Shown here in pieces: positions 42,693 through 51,150 of a stretch of 64,000 bases of DNA. The stretch's first letter is position 1; every line of letters begins with the position of its first letter. Made by a program: the position numbers and the translations under genes. The notes below the pieces were generated by a model. It ran no database searches and had not been told where the DNA came from. It was given only the letters and a program-made list of their open reading frames with translations. The stretch covers positions 55,487 through 119,486 of the forward strand of contig DAOTJE010000013.1 of assembly GCA_035448545.1 (NCBI GenBank). The letters are read 5' to 3'. The DNA comes from Anaerobaca sp035448545 (GTDB taxonomy: Bacteria; Planctomycetota; Phycisphaerae; Sedimentisphaerales; Anaerobacaceae).

Positions 42693-44015
42693 TCAAACCA
42701 GCCTCGTCTTGCCCGGAATGGCCACCTCCGGCATGGGCAGGTCGCCGAACTCATATGCCGGCGGCGTCAGGTCCAGCTTCGAGGCGTTCATCACCCAGTC
42801 CCACTTCAGGGCCCGGCCGGTATAGGCGCTCATCCGTCCCATGATGGCGGTCATCGTACTCTCGGCAATCCGCCTGCCCTCGTTCAGACGTTTTCCCTGG
42901 CGGATCGCGGCGATCTGGTCGGCATGCTGAGTCAGGCAGGGATCATACTGGTCCCAGGCAATCTCGGCGGCTTCGGCGCCTGTGAACACGGCCCGGCCGA
43001 AGTCCACCCGCGCCGAGCCTTTGGTCCCGACGATGTGTCCGTAGTGCGGATTCGCAATCCCGTCCTGCTGAGCACCTTTGTAGGAGACGCTCACGCCGTT
43101 CGGGTAGTCGTACTCCACCGCGAAGTGGTCGTACGAGTCACCGTACTCCGGCTCGGTCCGTTGCTGCCGGCCGCCCAACGCAAAGCACTGAATCGGAGGC
43201 CCACCCATAGCCCAGTTGATCAGGTCGAGGTCGTGGACGTGCATCTCGACAATGAAATCGCCACTCAGCCACGTCATGAACAGCCAACGACGCAGTTGCC
43301 ATTCCATATCCGACCACTGGGGTCTTCGCTGCAATGGCCCCCAGTCCCGCATGGCCCCTCCGAGCCGGAAGCACTGCCCGCTTTGGATCGTACCCAGTAC
43401 GCCGTCGTGAATGCGCTTCATGGCTTCAACCAGATGCGAGATCCGACGCATCTGTGTGCCGGCCACAAACGTCAGGCCTTTCTGGTCCGCCAGTTCCGCC
43501 GAGGCGATCACGGAGCGCACGCCGACCGGGTCCACCGCCACGGGTTTCTCGGCGAACACGTGCTTGCCCGCTTCGAAGGCCGCTTTGATGTGCATCGGGC
43601 GGAAATGCGGCGGTGTCGTCAGGATCACCACGTCCACATCCGTCGCCAGCACCTTCTTGTATGCATCCCAGCCGACGAAACACGTCTCCTCGGTGACTTT
43701 GACCTTGCCCCGGATCGGGTTCGGATCTTCGCCTTCCTTGGGTTCGCGCGTCAGCACCGCGCGACAGCGGTCCAGCGAATCCTTAAAAAGGTCGCCCATG
43801 GCGACCAGCTCGACGTTTTCACCCGCCGCCAGGTACCGCGAGGTATCGTGAATGCCCCGTCCGCCGCAGCCGATCACGCCGATGCGAATCTTGTCGCTGC
43901 CGGCGGCAAATGCACGCGGACTGAGCCCCGAGGTCACCGTTGCTGAAAGCACGGCGGCCGCCCCTTTCATGAAGTCCCGTCTCGATACTGCGTCCTGCTT
44001 GATTCCTTCATTCAT
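42693..44015 (-). CDS. Tat-exported Gfo/Idh/MocA oxidoreductase
   Basis: About 440 residues. SRRDFMKGAAAVLSATV is a twin-arginine signal. The Rossmann fold follows (IRIGVIGCGGRGIHDTSRY), then the hallmark EKPVAVDPVG with the catalytic-region Lys, and the second alpha/beta domain with EMHVHDLDLINWAMGG holding the His pair. These exported NAD-dependent enzymes in Planctomycetota often retain their cofactor and oxidise sugars. Between two DUF1080 genes it fits a pathway where a sugar is oxidised at C3 and the keto-glycoside then cleaved; that role is inferred. The ATG at 44,015 was chosen since earlier codons overlap the upstream gene. Confidence 0.9.
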   Translation of the reverse strand: MNEGIKQDAVSRRDFMKGAAAVLSATVTSGLSPRAFAAGSDKIRIGVIGCGGRGIHDTSRYLAAGENVELVAMGDLFKDSLDRCRAVLTREPKEGEDPNPIRGKVKVTEETCFVGWDAYKKVLATDVDVVILTTPPHFRPMHIKAAFEAGKHVFAEKPVAVDPVGVRSVIASAELADQKGLTFVAGTQMRRISHLVEAMKRIHDGVLGTIQSGQCFRLGGAMRDWGPLQRRPQWSDMEWQLRRWLFMTWLSGDFIVEMHVHDLDLINWAMGGPPIQCFALGGRQQRTEPEYGDSYDHFAVEYDYPNGVSVSYKGAQQDGIANPHYGHIVGTKGSARVDFGRAVFTGAEAAEIAWDQYDPCLTQHADQIAAIRQGKRLNEGRRIAESTMTAIMGRMSAYTGRALKWDWVMNASKLDLTPPAYEFGDLPMPEVAIPGKTRLV

Positions 44016-44049
44016 CGCTGCACCCCAATCTTGCCGTTTCGGCCGGCCG

Positions 44050-44760
44050 CTACGTGGACGGCTTGATGTGAATATTACGGAACTCAATAACGCCCGACTC
44101 GACGCGCAGGCCGAGGTAGCCGCTGCGACGCGTCAGGCCCGGATGTCGCTCGTGCCGATAAGGATAGAAAGTCGTGTCCGTGTCAATGACTTGCTTTCCA
44201 TTCAGGGCCACCGCGATGCGGGAACCACGGCACTTGATCACCATCTGCTGCCACTGTCCGGCTCGACCACCGGCCCGCTCCGACGGCGCCTGCACGCCAT
44301 AGAGACTGCCCGTGAGCTGGTCCGGCCGAAGGTCACTCCACGCGCCCGCCTCTGACGCGTCGTCGAGAATCTGCACTTCGATTCCCGCATAAGACGGATC
44401 GCCTCGCAACGGAGATCGGAGTAAGACGCCGCCGTCGGCGCCCGGTGCGAGTCGGAATTCCAGTGAAAGCTCGAAGTCGCCATACTGGTCCACCGTCGCC
44501 AGCCAGCCTGGGGCCGAGACAGGCGGCGCGTCCGGGCCCGCCGAGGCCGCATCCGACGATGCTCGACCCGTGAGCACGCCGCCATGGAGCCGCCAGAGGC
44601 CCTGCTCGCCCCCGATCACCTGCCAGCCGACCAGACCGGTCGCCAGCAGGTCGGTCCGCCGCGGTTCGCAGCAGAAACGCGCAGGCGTGCACGAACCAAC
44701 CGTCATGACGGCACAGAACAACAGAAGAACGAGCGCCCCGGCCTGGATGGCACCACGCAT
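44050..44760 (-). CDS. DUF1080 lipoprotein, first gene of the operon
   Basis: About 236 residues. A strong AGGAGGTGTG box precedes the ATG at 44,760. The signal MRGAIQAGALVLLLFCAVMT ends in a lipobox (VGSC). The DUF1080 domain contains LVGWQVIGGEQGLWRL, LSLEFRLAPGADGGVLLRSP, IEVQILDD and the end IEFRNIHIKPST. It is only weakly similar to the copy at 41,972, so the two are probably not a recent duplication. The operon order is DUF1080, Gfo/Idh/MocA, DUF1080, with gaps of 34 and 40 nt. Confidence 0.88.
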   Translation of the reverse strand: MRGAIQAGALVLLLFCAVMTVGSCTPARFCCEPRRTDLLATGLVGWQVIGGEQGLWRLHGGVLTGRASSDAASAGPDAPPVSAPGWLATVDQYGDFELSLEFRLAPGADGGVLLRSPLRGDPSYAGIEVQILDDASEAGAWSDLRPDQLTGSLYGVQAPSERAGGRAGQWQQMVIKCRGSRIAVALNGKQVIDTDTTFYPYRHERHPGLTRRSGYLGLRVESGVIEFRNIHIKPST

Positions 44761-44949
44761 ATCACACCTCCTGCTGGCGTAATGGATTCGCCCCTCCCGC
44801 GTCCGATTGACATCGCTCACGGTGTCGTCCCATTTCGACACGCATGCCTTAGAAGAGATCGTCGGCCCAAAGCTCACAGGGCCAAAGCTACCGGGTCGCC
44901 ACGCAGCCGTCAAGCGCATTTCGCCGCTTCCACGGATCGGCGCGTTTGC

Positions 44950-44978
44950 TTGACGCCGCTGCCGCCTTGCGGTACGAT
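44950..44978 (+). promoter_or_regulatory. Candidate promoter of the glutaminyl cyclase gene
   Basis: TTGACG at 44,950-44,955, exactly 17 nt, then TACGAT at 44,973-44,978. It lies 44 nt before the ATG, in the gap with the divergent DUF1080 operon. Confidence 0.6.
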
Positions 44979-45021
44979 GGATACGTATGCGGGGGTGATT
45001 TCGCCGCGAGAGAAGGGGCCT

Positions 45022-45963
45022 ATGCCCAATCGAAACTGGATCCAACCGCCGTCGGGTTCGCCTGGCCGCATCGAAGCACAACAAGAGGATGTGCCGGGGG
45101 CTCTCGATCCGCGCAAACGCCTACTCATGGCGGCACTGGTCGTTCTCTGGGCCGGCGTCACCCTGCTGCCCGGGCGTGAGGCAGGCGGCGCGCCGCAGAC
45201 CGCCGAGCCGAGTTCCAGGGCCACCGAGACCGAGCCGCCACCCGAGGAAACCCCGGTCGTCTACTACGGCTACAACATCATGAGGACGTATCCGCACGAT
45301 GAACGCAACTTCACCCAGGGTCTGGTCTACGAGGACGGCTTTCTCTACGAAGGCACCGGGCTCTACAAGCAGTCGGTCCTGACCAAGCGTCATCTCGAAA
45401 CCGGCCGGTATGTCAAGCGGCTCCGTCTGCCCGATCAATACTTCGGCGAAGGGATCGCGGTGTTCGGTGATAAGGTCATCCAGTTGACGTGGAAATCCGA
45501 GGTGGGGTTCGTTTACGACAAGACGACCTTCCGCGAACTGGAGCAGTTCCATTTCAGCGGGCAGGGTTGGGGTCTGACCAGTGACGGGACCCGGCTGATC
45601 CTCAGCGACGGGACCAGCGTGTTGCGTTTTCTCGACCCGAACACGTACGCCGAGACCGGGCGCCTCCGTGTCCACAACGACCGCCGGCCCGTGCGCCAGA
45701 TCAACGAGCTCGAATTTATCGACGGGCAGATCTACGCCAACATCCTGCCGACCGATTACATCGCCATCATCTCGCCGCAGACCGGCCGCATCACCGGCTG
45801 GATCGACCTGACCGGACTCTACATCGCTCCCGAGCACAGCCCCTCCAACGTCGTCCTCAACGGCATTGCCTATATCCCCGAGAGCAAGCACCTGCTCGTC
45901 ACCGGCAAGTGCTGGCCCAAGATCTACGAGATCGAACTGGTCCCGCAGACGTCGGAGCCGTAG
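45022..45963 (+). CDS. Glutaminyl-peptide cyclotransferase (beta-propeller type)
   Basis: About 313 residues. AAGGGG lies 5 nt before the ATG at 45,022. A membrane/signal segment (LLMAALVVLWAGVTLLP) is followed by a five-bladed propeller of the plant/bacterial QC family: RTYPHDERNFTQGLVYEDGFLYEGTGLY, YFGEGIAVFGDKVIQLTW, GWGLTSDGTRLILSDGT, INELEFIDGQIYANI, and a final NVVLNGIAYIPESKHLLVTGK. It converts N-terminal Gln to pyroglutamate on exported proteins. The stop TAG is the first part of the hairpin repeat at 45,960-45,987. Confidence 0.9.
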   Translation: MPNRNWIQPPSGSPGRIEAQQEDVPGALDPRKRLLMAALVVLWAGVTLLPGREAGGAPQTAEPSSRATETEPPPEETPVVYYGYNIMRTYPHDERNFTQGLVYEDGFLYEGTGLYKQSVLTKRHLETGRYVKRLRLPDQYFGEGIAVFGDKVIQLTWKSEVGFVYDKTTFRELEQFHFSGQGWGLTSDGTRLILSDGTSVLRFLDPNTYAETGRLRVHNDRRPVRQINELEFIDGQIYANILPTDYIAIISPQTGRITGWIDLTGLYIAPEHSPSNVVLNGIAYIPESKHLLVTGKCWPKIYEIELVPQTSEP

Positions 45964-45987
45964 GGGCGAATCATCGTTCGCCCGTAC
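45960..45987. repeat. Small GC-rich hairpin repeat, copy 2
   Basis: GTA-G-GGGCGAA, loop TCATCG, TTCGCCC-G-TAC. It fills the 25-nt gap between the convergent cyclase and hexosaminidase genes and supplies the TAG stop of the former. It is related to 9387-9410. It may act as a two-way terminator. Confidence 0.6.
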
Positions 45988-45988
45988 T

Positions 45989-47593
45989 TCACTCGAGCGG
46001 CCGGAACGTGACGCCCAGGACCCGCAGCCGTTCGAGGTGGTGACGCAGTCGGCCGAGGAACTGCCCGTAGTCCTTCGCCTCCTTCGCCGACCAGCCGACC
46101 TCCGCCAGTGCCGCCCCGCGCGGATACGCCATGTAGTTCAGATGCTCGGGCGTCGCGATGAATTCGCCCCAGAGCTGGCCCTGTACGCCCAGCACGTGTT
46201 GGACCTTGTCCGGCGCGATGGCCTCCGGCACGGGATCGTAGGAGTACACCTTGGCCAACGGCAGGTTCCCTCCGATGGCCAGAGGCTCCGACTCGGCCGG
46301 GCCTTGATAGTAGTCGAAGTACGTGTGCGACGTCGGCGCCATCACGACGTCGTGCCCGGCGTTGGCGGCCGCGATGCCCCCCTGCTCGCCCCGCCACGAC
46401 ATGACCGTGGCCCCGGGCGCCAGGCCACCCTGGAGAATCTCGTCCCAACCCACCAGCCGCCGGCCGTGACGCGACAGGAACGCGTCCATCTGCGCGATGA
46501 ACCAACTGTGCAGCTCGTGGGCGTCCTTGAGCTGCAAGTGTTTCATCTGCGCCTGCATCTCGGGGTCGTTGGCCCAGAGTTCGATGTTCGCCTCATCGCC
46601 GCCGATGTGGATGTGCTTGCTCGGAAACAGCTCCATCACCTCGGTCAGCACATCCTGGAAGAACGCCACCGTCTGCGGACGCGGTGCGATCAGGCCCGAC
46701 GTCTCGTGCCACCGCTTCTCGGGCTCCAGCGAGGCGAGACGCCCGGGTGCCATGCCCAGCTCCGGGTAGGCGACGATCTCGGCTCCGGCGTGGAACGGCA
46801 TCTCAATCTCCGGCACGATCGTGATGTGGCGGTCGGCCGCGTGCTGGACGATCCGGCGAATGTCGTCCTGGGCATAGAAGCCGAAGCAACGCGGCCCAGT
46901 TCCACCCCGGTGACGGAGGTTCCAGTCCATCTGCGAACCGAGTTCCGCCAGCTTGGGGTACTTCCTGATCTCGATCCGCCAGCCTTCATTGTCCGTCAGA
47001 TGGATTTGCAAGCGGTTGAACTTGTGCAGCGCCATCACGTCGATGAAACGCAGCACGTCCTCCTTGGGGATGAAATGGCGTGCCGGATCAATCAGCAAAC
47101 CGCGCCACGCAAAGCGAGGATAGTCCGTGATCTTGACACAGGGCACGTCCCACGTGACGTCGTCCGCCTTCGTCGGACGGAAGATCGCCGCAGGTAGAAG
47201 CTGCCGCAACGTCTGGATACCATAGAACAGGCCTGCCGGCTGCGCCGCGACGATCGCGATCTGCTCCGCCGTCACGCGCAGCTCGTAGCCCTCGGCGCCG
47301 AGCGTCAAAAGACTTTCGTCCAGCCGCAGCTCGATGGCCCGCTCGCCGGGTTTCGATGACGTCGCCAATTCGAGCGTGAATCCCATCGCCGGCGCCAGCG
47401 CTGCCGCCAGCCTCTTTGCCTCGACCGCCGCCGCACCCTGCGCGACGATGCGCGTCGAAGGCGCGATGCGAAAGCCTCCTTCCGCCCGCTCGACCGCGGC
47501 CGGCCGGGGAATCACGTTAATGTCGTCACCACTCGCCCGCGACGCCAGCCCCAGAGCCAGAACCACTCCAAACACCATCACAAATCGCACCAT
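45989..47593 (-). CDS. Secreted GH20 beta-N-acetylhexosaminidase
   Basis: About 534 residues, ATG at 47,593 with AAAGGGG upstream and signal peptide ending RASGDD. The GH20b domain starts INVIPRPAAVERAEGGF. The barrel has YPRFAWRGLLIDPARHFI, HLTDNEGWRIEIRKYPKL and the catalytic D333-E334 pair in HIHIGGDEAN, the acid/base of the substrate-assisted mechanism. WDEILQGG and the aromatic subsite segments follow. It releases terminal GlcNAc/GalNAc from glycans or chitooligomers. The region upstream opens onto the RHS island. Confidence 0.93.
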   Translation of the reverse strand: MVRFVMVFGVVLALGLASRASGDDINVIPRPAAVERAEGGFRIAPSTRIVAQGAAAVEAKRLAAALAPAMGFTLELATSSKPGERAIELRLDESLLTLGAEGYELRVTAEQIAIVAAQPAGLFYGIQTLRQLLPAAIFRPTKADDVTWDVPCVKITDYPRFAWRGLLIDPARHFIPKEDVLRFIDVMALHKFNRLQIHLTDNEGWRIEIRKYPKLAELGSQMDWNLRHRGGTGPRCFGFYAQDDIRRIVQHAADRHITIVPEIEMPFHAGAEIVAYPELGMAPGRLASLEPEKRWHETSGLIAPRPQTVAFFQDVLTEVMELFPSKHIHIGGDEANIELWANDPEMQAQMKHLQLKDAHELHSWFIAQMDAFLSRHGRRLVGWDEILQGGLAPGATVMSWRGEQGGIAAANAGHDVVMAPTSHTYFDYYQGPAESEPLAIGGNLPLAKVYSYDPVPEAIAPDKVQHVLGVQGQLWGEFIATPEHLNYMAYPRGAALAEVGWSAKEAKDYGQFLGRLRHHLERLRVLGVTFRPLE

Positions 47594-47735
47594 GTCCAAA
47601 CCCCTTTCACAATCACCGCATCGGAACCGACCATACCGCCCCCCGCCCCGCCACGCAATCCCAAACTCCCCCCGGAACCCGGCCGGGAAACACACTTGAC
47701 GCCGCCGGGAGATTCCTGTACGCTATGCCCTGGAT

Positions 47736-48722
47736 GTGCGAAGGGAAACTATGCGTGGAGAGGTTCCCACAATCCGGCCCTGTGTCCCGACGCCGCGAGG
47801 CGACGCCGAGTGGTTCGCCCAGTCGGCCAGCAGGGCGAGATCTACCCTACGGGGTGCGAATCGTCAATCCGCAATCCGCAATTATCAATTGCAAGCGGTC
47901 TACGAGTACGACGTCTATGGGCAGGTGGCCGCCTCCGACCCGAACCATCCCAACCGCTTCCTGTTCACCGGCCGGGAGTTCGACACCGAAACCGGCCTCT
48001 ACTACTACCGCGCCCGATACTACAACCCGACCATCGGCCGATTCCTCCAAACCGACCCCATCGGCTACGAAGACGGCGTGAACTGGTACGCGTATTGCGA
48101 CAACAATCCCTGGAACAGGACCGATGCGTATGGAATGCGCAGCAACTACGAGGAGGTATACGGGAGCTATAGTGACTGTTGTAACCCGTCCTACGCTGCG
48201 GCTCACCCGGGTGCATGTGGTTCTGCGGATGCCTGTGACCCCTGCGGCTCCGCCGCCCCCGACCCCTGCACTGTGTGGGTCTGCTCCTGTCAATGCCAGG
48301 ACCCATGCTCTCCAATAAAACTCCATTCTGATCCCTACAATGGTGCTTCTGCTTGTGCTGCCTACTGCTATGTATTGGAGCCAGGGGCGGTCGCACCAGC
48401 TGAAGGTGTTGTCGTTCGGGGCTTATGGGAGAGTATCAAAATACTGGCCTTGGGTCTGTGCGGTGTCGGCTCTAGGTCTAAAGTTGCCGCGATCCCGCGG
48501 AAACCTCGGGACAAATGCCGCGAAGAGTATGGTACATACTTCAATAAGACACTGGGTAAGTACGTTACGGGTCTTCATCACCACATGTGGTGGCAGAACT
48601 GGGACGGAAAGAACTGGCACGCAAACGAGGATCTAACCCACTACCCAGGCCCGTGCCCGGAGGGTACTGACAAAATACCCTCACTACCTCGATCAAAAAG
48701 AGGAAGGAGGAAGAAAGGGTAA
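47736..48722 (+). CDS. Orphan RHS tip A with Cys-rich C-terminal domain
   Basis: A 328-residue frame. The first 53 residues are not RHS-like and end at repeat DNA. Residues about 55-133 are the RHS core end: YEYDVYGQVAASDPNHPNRF, FTGREFDTETGLYYYRARYY, NPTIGRFLQTDPIGYEDGVN. After that boundary the sequence changes to a unique domain rich in Cys (around 15 in 100 residues: CCNPS, DACDPCG, CSCQCQDPC), then a segment with GLHHHMWWQNWDGKNWH and a Lys/Arg end. That layout is a polymorphic-toxin tip. The function is unknown; the His cluster might be a nuclease site. No ribosome-binding site or promoter is evident, so it may be silent. Confidence 0.75.
   Translation: MRRETMRGEVPTIRPCVPTPRGDAEWFAQSASRARSTLRGANRQSAIRNYQLQAVYEYDVYGQVAASDPNHPNRFLFTGREFDTETGLYYYRARYYNPTIGRFLQTDPIGYEDGVNWYAYCDNNPWNRTDAYGMRSNYEEVYGSYSDCCNPSYAAAHPGACGSADACDPCGSAAPDPCTVWVCSCQCQDPCSPIKLHSDPYNGASACAAYCYVLEPGAVAPAEGVVVRGLWESIKILALGLCGVGSRSKVAAIPRKPRDKCREEYGTYFNKTLGKYVTGLHHHMWWQNWDGKNWHANEDLTHYPGPCPEGTDKIPSLPRSKRGRRKKG
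47861..47891. repeat. Short repeat, family 2, copy 2, at the left edge of RHS core A
   Basis: TCAATCCGCAATCCGCAATT followed by ATCAATTG. Related to 37,561-37,606. It ends exactly where homology to the other RHS cores begins (47,898). Confidence 0.55.
47898..48076 (+). repeat. RHS core repeat, copy A
   Basis: About 180 bp nearly identical to matching parts of copies B (49,881-50,198), C (52,096-52,641) and D (54,476-54,943). It starts at GGTCTACGAGTACGACGTCT and ends after the codons for the PIGY motif plus a few residues. Confidence 0.85.
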
Positions 48723-49065
48723 GCGCTGATCCGTGACAGCAAGGGGCTCAGCAGGTACTCTATGGTCTTGACACAGGCAGATTGCTGCACTCATGACGAT
48801 CGCGGCTCGCGTGAAGAGTCTTCTGGATAGAGGACCGTCGTGAGACCTCTCCTTATTTGGTGGCTGTCGTCTTTCGGTAGCACAATGACGTTGGATGTGG
48901 GTTGGCCCAGCGCGGTTTGAAGAAAAGTGTATCGCTGGGAAGGTGCCAGGATGTTCAGCGAGTTGTAGGCGCTGAGTGAAAAGAAGCTGCGGCGTCGCCG
49001 AGTTGCGACTTACTTGAGCTAATCGGTGTCTTCTGTGCGATGGAATGTAGATGGGAATACGCCCG
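48723..49065. other. Gap after RHS tip A with no supported gene
   Basis: About 340 bases of lower G+C than the RHS core. I see no coding frame with family resemblance or a ribosome-binding site, no hairpin terminator and no repeat copy. It lies between tip A and its possible partner gene. Confidence 0.4.
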
Positions 49066-49716
49066 ATGGAAGAGAAGATTCTTGGATATGATGTGCGCGA
49101 GATGTGGTACAGGGAGCCGTGTGACTTTCGCATGGGCAGCAAGCTCGTGAAGGCGTTGTGTGACGACCTGTGGGGTTCGATATTTGACTGGGGTTGTGTG
49201 GACGTTGTGGGAGAGGATCGAGAGAGAATAGGCCTTGGGATGATCGAATTGCCCCCCATGTCGCGTGTCGGCATAAACTACCCTCTGTGGAGCGATCTGG
49301 TGGATATGCTGGACTACCTTCGCCCATACCATTGTGCCAAGGGAAAGCCGTATTGGGTGGTTGCGATAACGGTCCGTGCGGAGGATTTGGAGCAAATGTT
49401 TCGAGCGCAAGACAGAGAGCTATGGCCGCGCGATCCCGAGGCCAATCCGGATAGCATCCAAAGCGATTGGGTGCTGGTAGGCTACGACCTGATGAGCGTG
49501 TGGTGGGAGGACATGATAGTGCCAAAGCTTCACCCGGAAGCAGAGGCCCAAGAGGTCTCTGAGTTGACACGAGAACTCAATCAGTATCTCTTGTTCCCGA
49601 CTATCGAAAAGGCGGGCGAATTCAAGATGCGGTGGGATGCGGCCTTCCCTGAGGAAGCACCGCACTTGGTCCATGGAGTCTGGCGAATTGAGGAGACTCG
49701 TTACAGGCCCAGATGA
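49066..49716 (+). CDS. Unknown protein following RHS tip A, possible immunity protein
   Basis: About 216 residues from the ATG at 49,066 (an earlier in-frame ATG is at 49,051). The protein is acidic, Trp/Tyr-rich and soluble, with no signal peptide or membrane helix: MIELPPMSRVGINYPLWSDL, GKPYWVVAITVRAEDLEQMF, SDWVLVGYDLMSVWWEDMIV. I do not recognise the family. Its position straight after an RHS tip, small size, acidity and lower G+C than the RHS core are what is usual for cognate immunity genes. That role is inferred from position alone. Confidence 0.6.
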   Translation: MEEKILGYDVREMWYREPCDFRMGSKLVKALCDDLWGSIFDWGCVDVVGEDRERIGLGMIELPPMSRVGINYPLWSDLVDMLDYLRPYHCAKGKPYWVVAITVRAEDLEQMFRAQDRELWPRDPEANPDSIQSDWVLVGYDLMSVWWEDMIVPKLHPEAEAQEVSELTRELNQYLLFPTIEKAGEFKMRWDAAFPEEAPHLVHGVWRIEETRYRPR

Positions 49717-49770
49717 TAGCGTTTGGCGGGGTCGTCCATATGAGGTAGAGCCGATAACTAGGGACAGCCA

Positions 49771-51039
49771 GTGCGCCACGAAGGCGTGGAGGACCAGCGG
49801 ATGAGAGATCCGTCCGAGGAGTTTTCGGTTCACCTCGGTAGCCACCCAAGCAGTGCGGTAGGGCAACCGGCCGTGCTGAAGCCCCGTTCGGCTTCGCTCA
49901 GGGCAGGCTCATTCTGCATGATCGAAGCGGCGGGCGGCTACGCCGGCACGTACTTCTACCACTACGACGCCCTCGGCTCGGTGGTGGCGCTAAGCGATGC
50001 CGACGGCGACACCGTCCAGGTCTACGAGTACGACGTCTATGGCCAGGTGGCCGCCTCCGACCCGAACCATCCCAACCGCTTCCTGTTCACCGGCCGGGAA
50101 TTCGACAAGGAAACCGGCCTCTACTACTACCGCGCCCGCTACTACAACCCAACCATCGGCCGCTTCCTCCAAACCGACCCCATCGGCTACGCCGACGGCA
50201 TGGGCTGGCACGGCTACTGTGGGAATAGTCCGGTCAATTTCGCCGACCCAACAGGGCTTTGGGCGTTGTCGTATGGTTTCCTGGATAGGGATGATCCCAG
50301 TGCTATCGATGGCATGCTGACGTTCGCTGTCTACAATTCGGACGGTGAAATCGTCGCCACTTACGGTTTCGCTGCTCCTGAAGACTGGGTTGACTGGGCT
50401 ATGTCTGGCAACTTTCGTTTCTTCAGTCAAGAGTGGAAAGAAAGCCAGCCGGGCTGGGACATGTCAGCGGGCAACGACGCGGTATTCTGGAGCATACAGG
50501 CCGTCATCTTCCTGACCTCAGAATACTGTCCCGAAATGGCATCATGGATCAGTGACATCGACGATGCCAGCATTACTGTCTCAACAGAAGAGGGCGCAGG
50601 AGGTTCCACTTATAGTTGGACGGAAGACCAGATTCATTGGGACCCCGAGGGAGAGTCAACTCGCCTGCTCTATAAAGGAGATCGGGATTGGTACAAGGCT
50701 CCCAGTCTAGCCATCCTGGCCCACGAAATAGGCCACGCACACCACGCTGTTGTGACCAACACATTCTCTACTCAAATACGACTGTACCCTGATGAAAGCG
50801 GTACCATTAACGCTGTTGATTCCGAGACACAGTATGCTGGTGTTTTCGAGAACATATGCCGGTATGCGTTCTATCGCAAGGTGCCCGGCTGTGCCGAGGG
50901 ACAGGCGAACTACGTCGCGCCGCGACCTGCCTACGGATTCTCAGCCCGCTCGGGAAGATATAAGAGAGCTGAGAGCCATGAGCACCCGGACATGTCATGG
51001 TCTGAGTGGGGCGATCTGTTCAGATACCTCAAGCCTTAG
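49771..51039 (+). CDS. Orphan RHS tip B with HEIGH zinc-peptidase-like domain
   Basis: A 422-residue frame. Residues 50-150 are the RHS core end (GTYFYHYDALGSVVALSDAD through FLQTDPIGYADGM). Residues about 155-422 are unique. LAILAHEIGHAHH (H318-E319, H322) is a zincin HExxH motif, followed by SETQYAGVFENICRYAFYRK, an order like the M91/NleD effector peptidases where a downstream Glu and EN(x)xR follow the HExxH. It is probably a metallopeptidase effector released from the RHS shell in a full-length parent. There is no ribosome-binding site; the first 45 residues include mini-palindrome sequence (RSASLRAGSF). Confidence 0.75.
   Translation: MRHEGVEDQRMRDPSEEFSVHLGSHPSSAVGQPAVLKPRSASLRAGSFCMIEAAGGYAGTYFYHYDALGSVVALSDADGDTVQVYEYDVYGQVAASDPNHPNRFLFTGREFDKETGLYYYRARYYNPTIGRFLQTDPIGYADGMGWHGYCGNSPVNFADPTGLWALSYGFLDRDDPSAIDGMLTFAVYNSDGEIVATYGFAAPEDWVDWAMSGNFRFFSQEWKESQPGWDMSAGNDAVFWSIQAVIFLTSEYCPEMASWISDIDDASITVSTEEGAGGSTYSWTEDQIHWDPEGESTRLLYKGDRDWYKAPSLAILAHEIGHAHHAVVTNTFSTQIRLYPDESGTINAVDSETQYAGVFENICRYAFYRKVPGCAEGQANYVAPRPAYGFSARSGRYKRAESHEHPDMSWSEWGDLFRYLKP
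49881..50198 (+). repeat. RHS core repeat, copy B
   Basis: About 318 bp. The first two-thirds is nearly base-identical to copy D (54,729-54,943), the rest to copy C. Its left boundary coincides with the mini-palindrome at 49,882-49,910. Confidence 0.88.
49882..49910. repeat. Mini-palindrome in RHS core B
   Basis: CCCGTTCGGCTTCGCTCAGG then GCAGGCTC, read as coding RSASLRAGSF. It is the reverse orientation of the CCTGAGC-type repeats at 52,247, 54,600 and 54,651. Confidence 0.75.
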
Positions 51040-51150
51040 GCTCGTGGTGTTAGAGCATTGGTCGGGATGCCAGGCACAAACCGGTGCATAGGCGGTTTGT
51101 CCACGCGGTTCTGGTGTATTGATTGACATGAGGTATACTATTGAAAGGGC

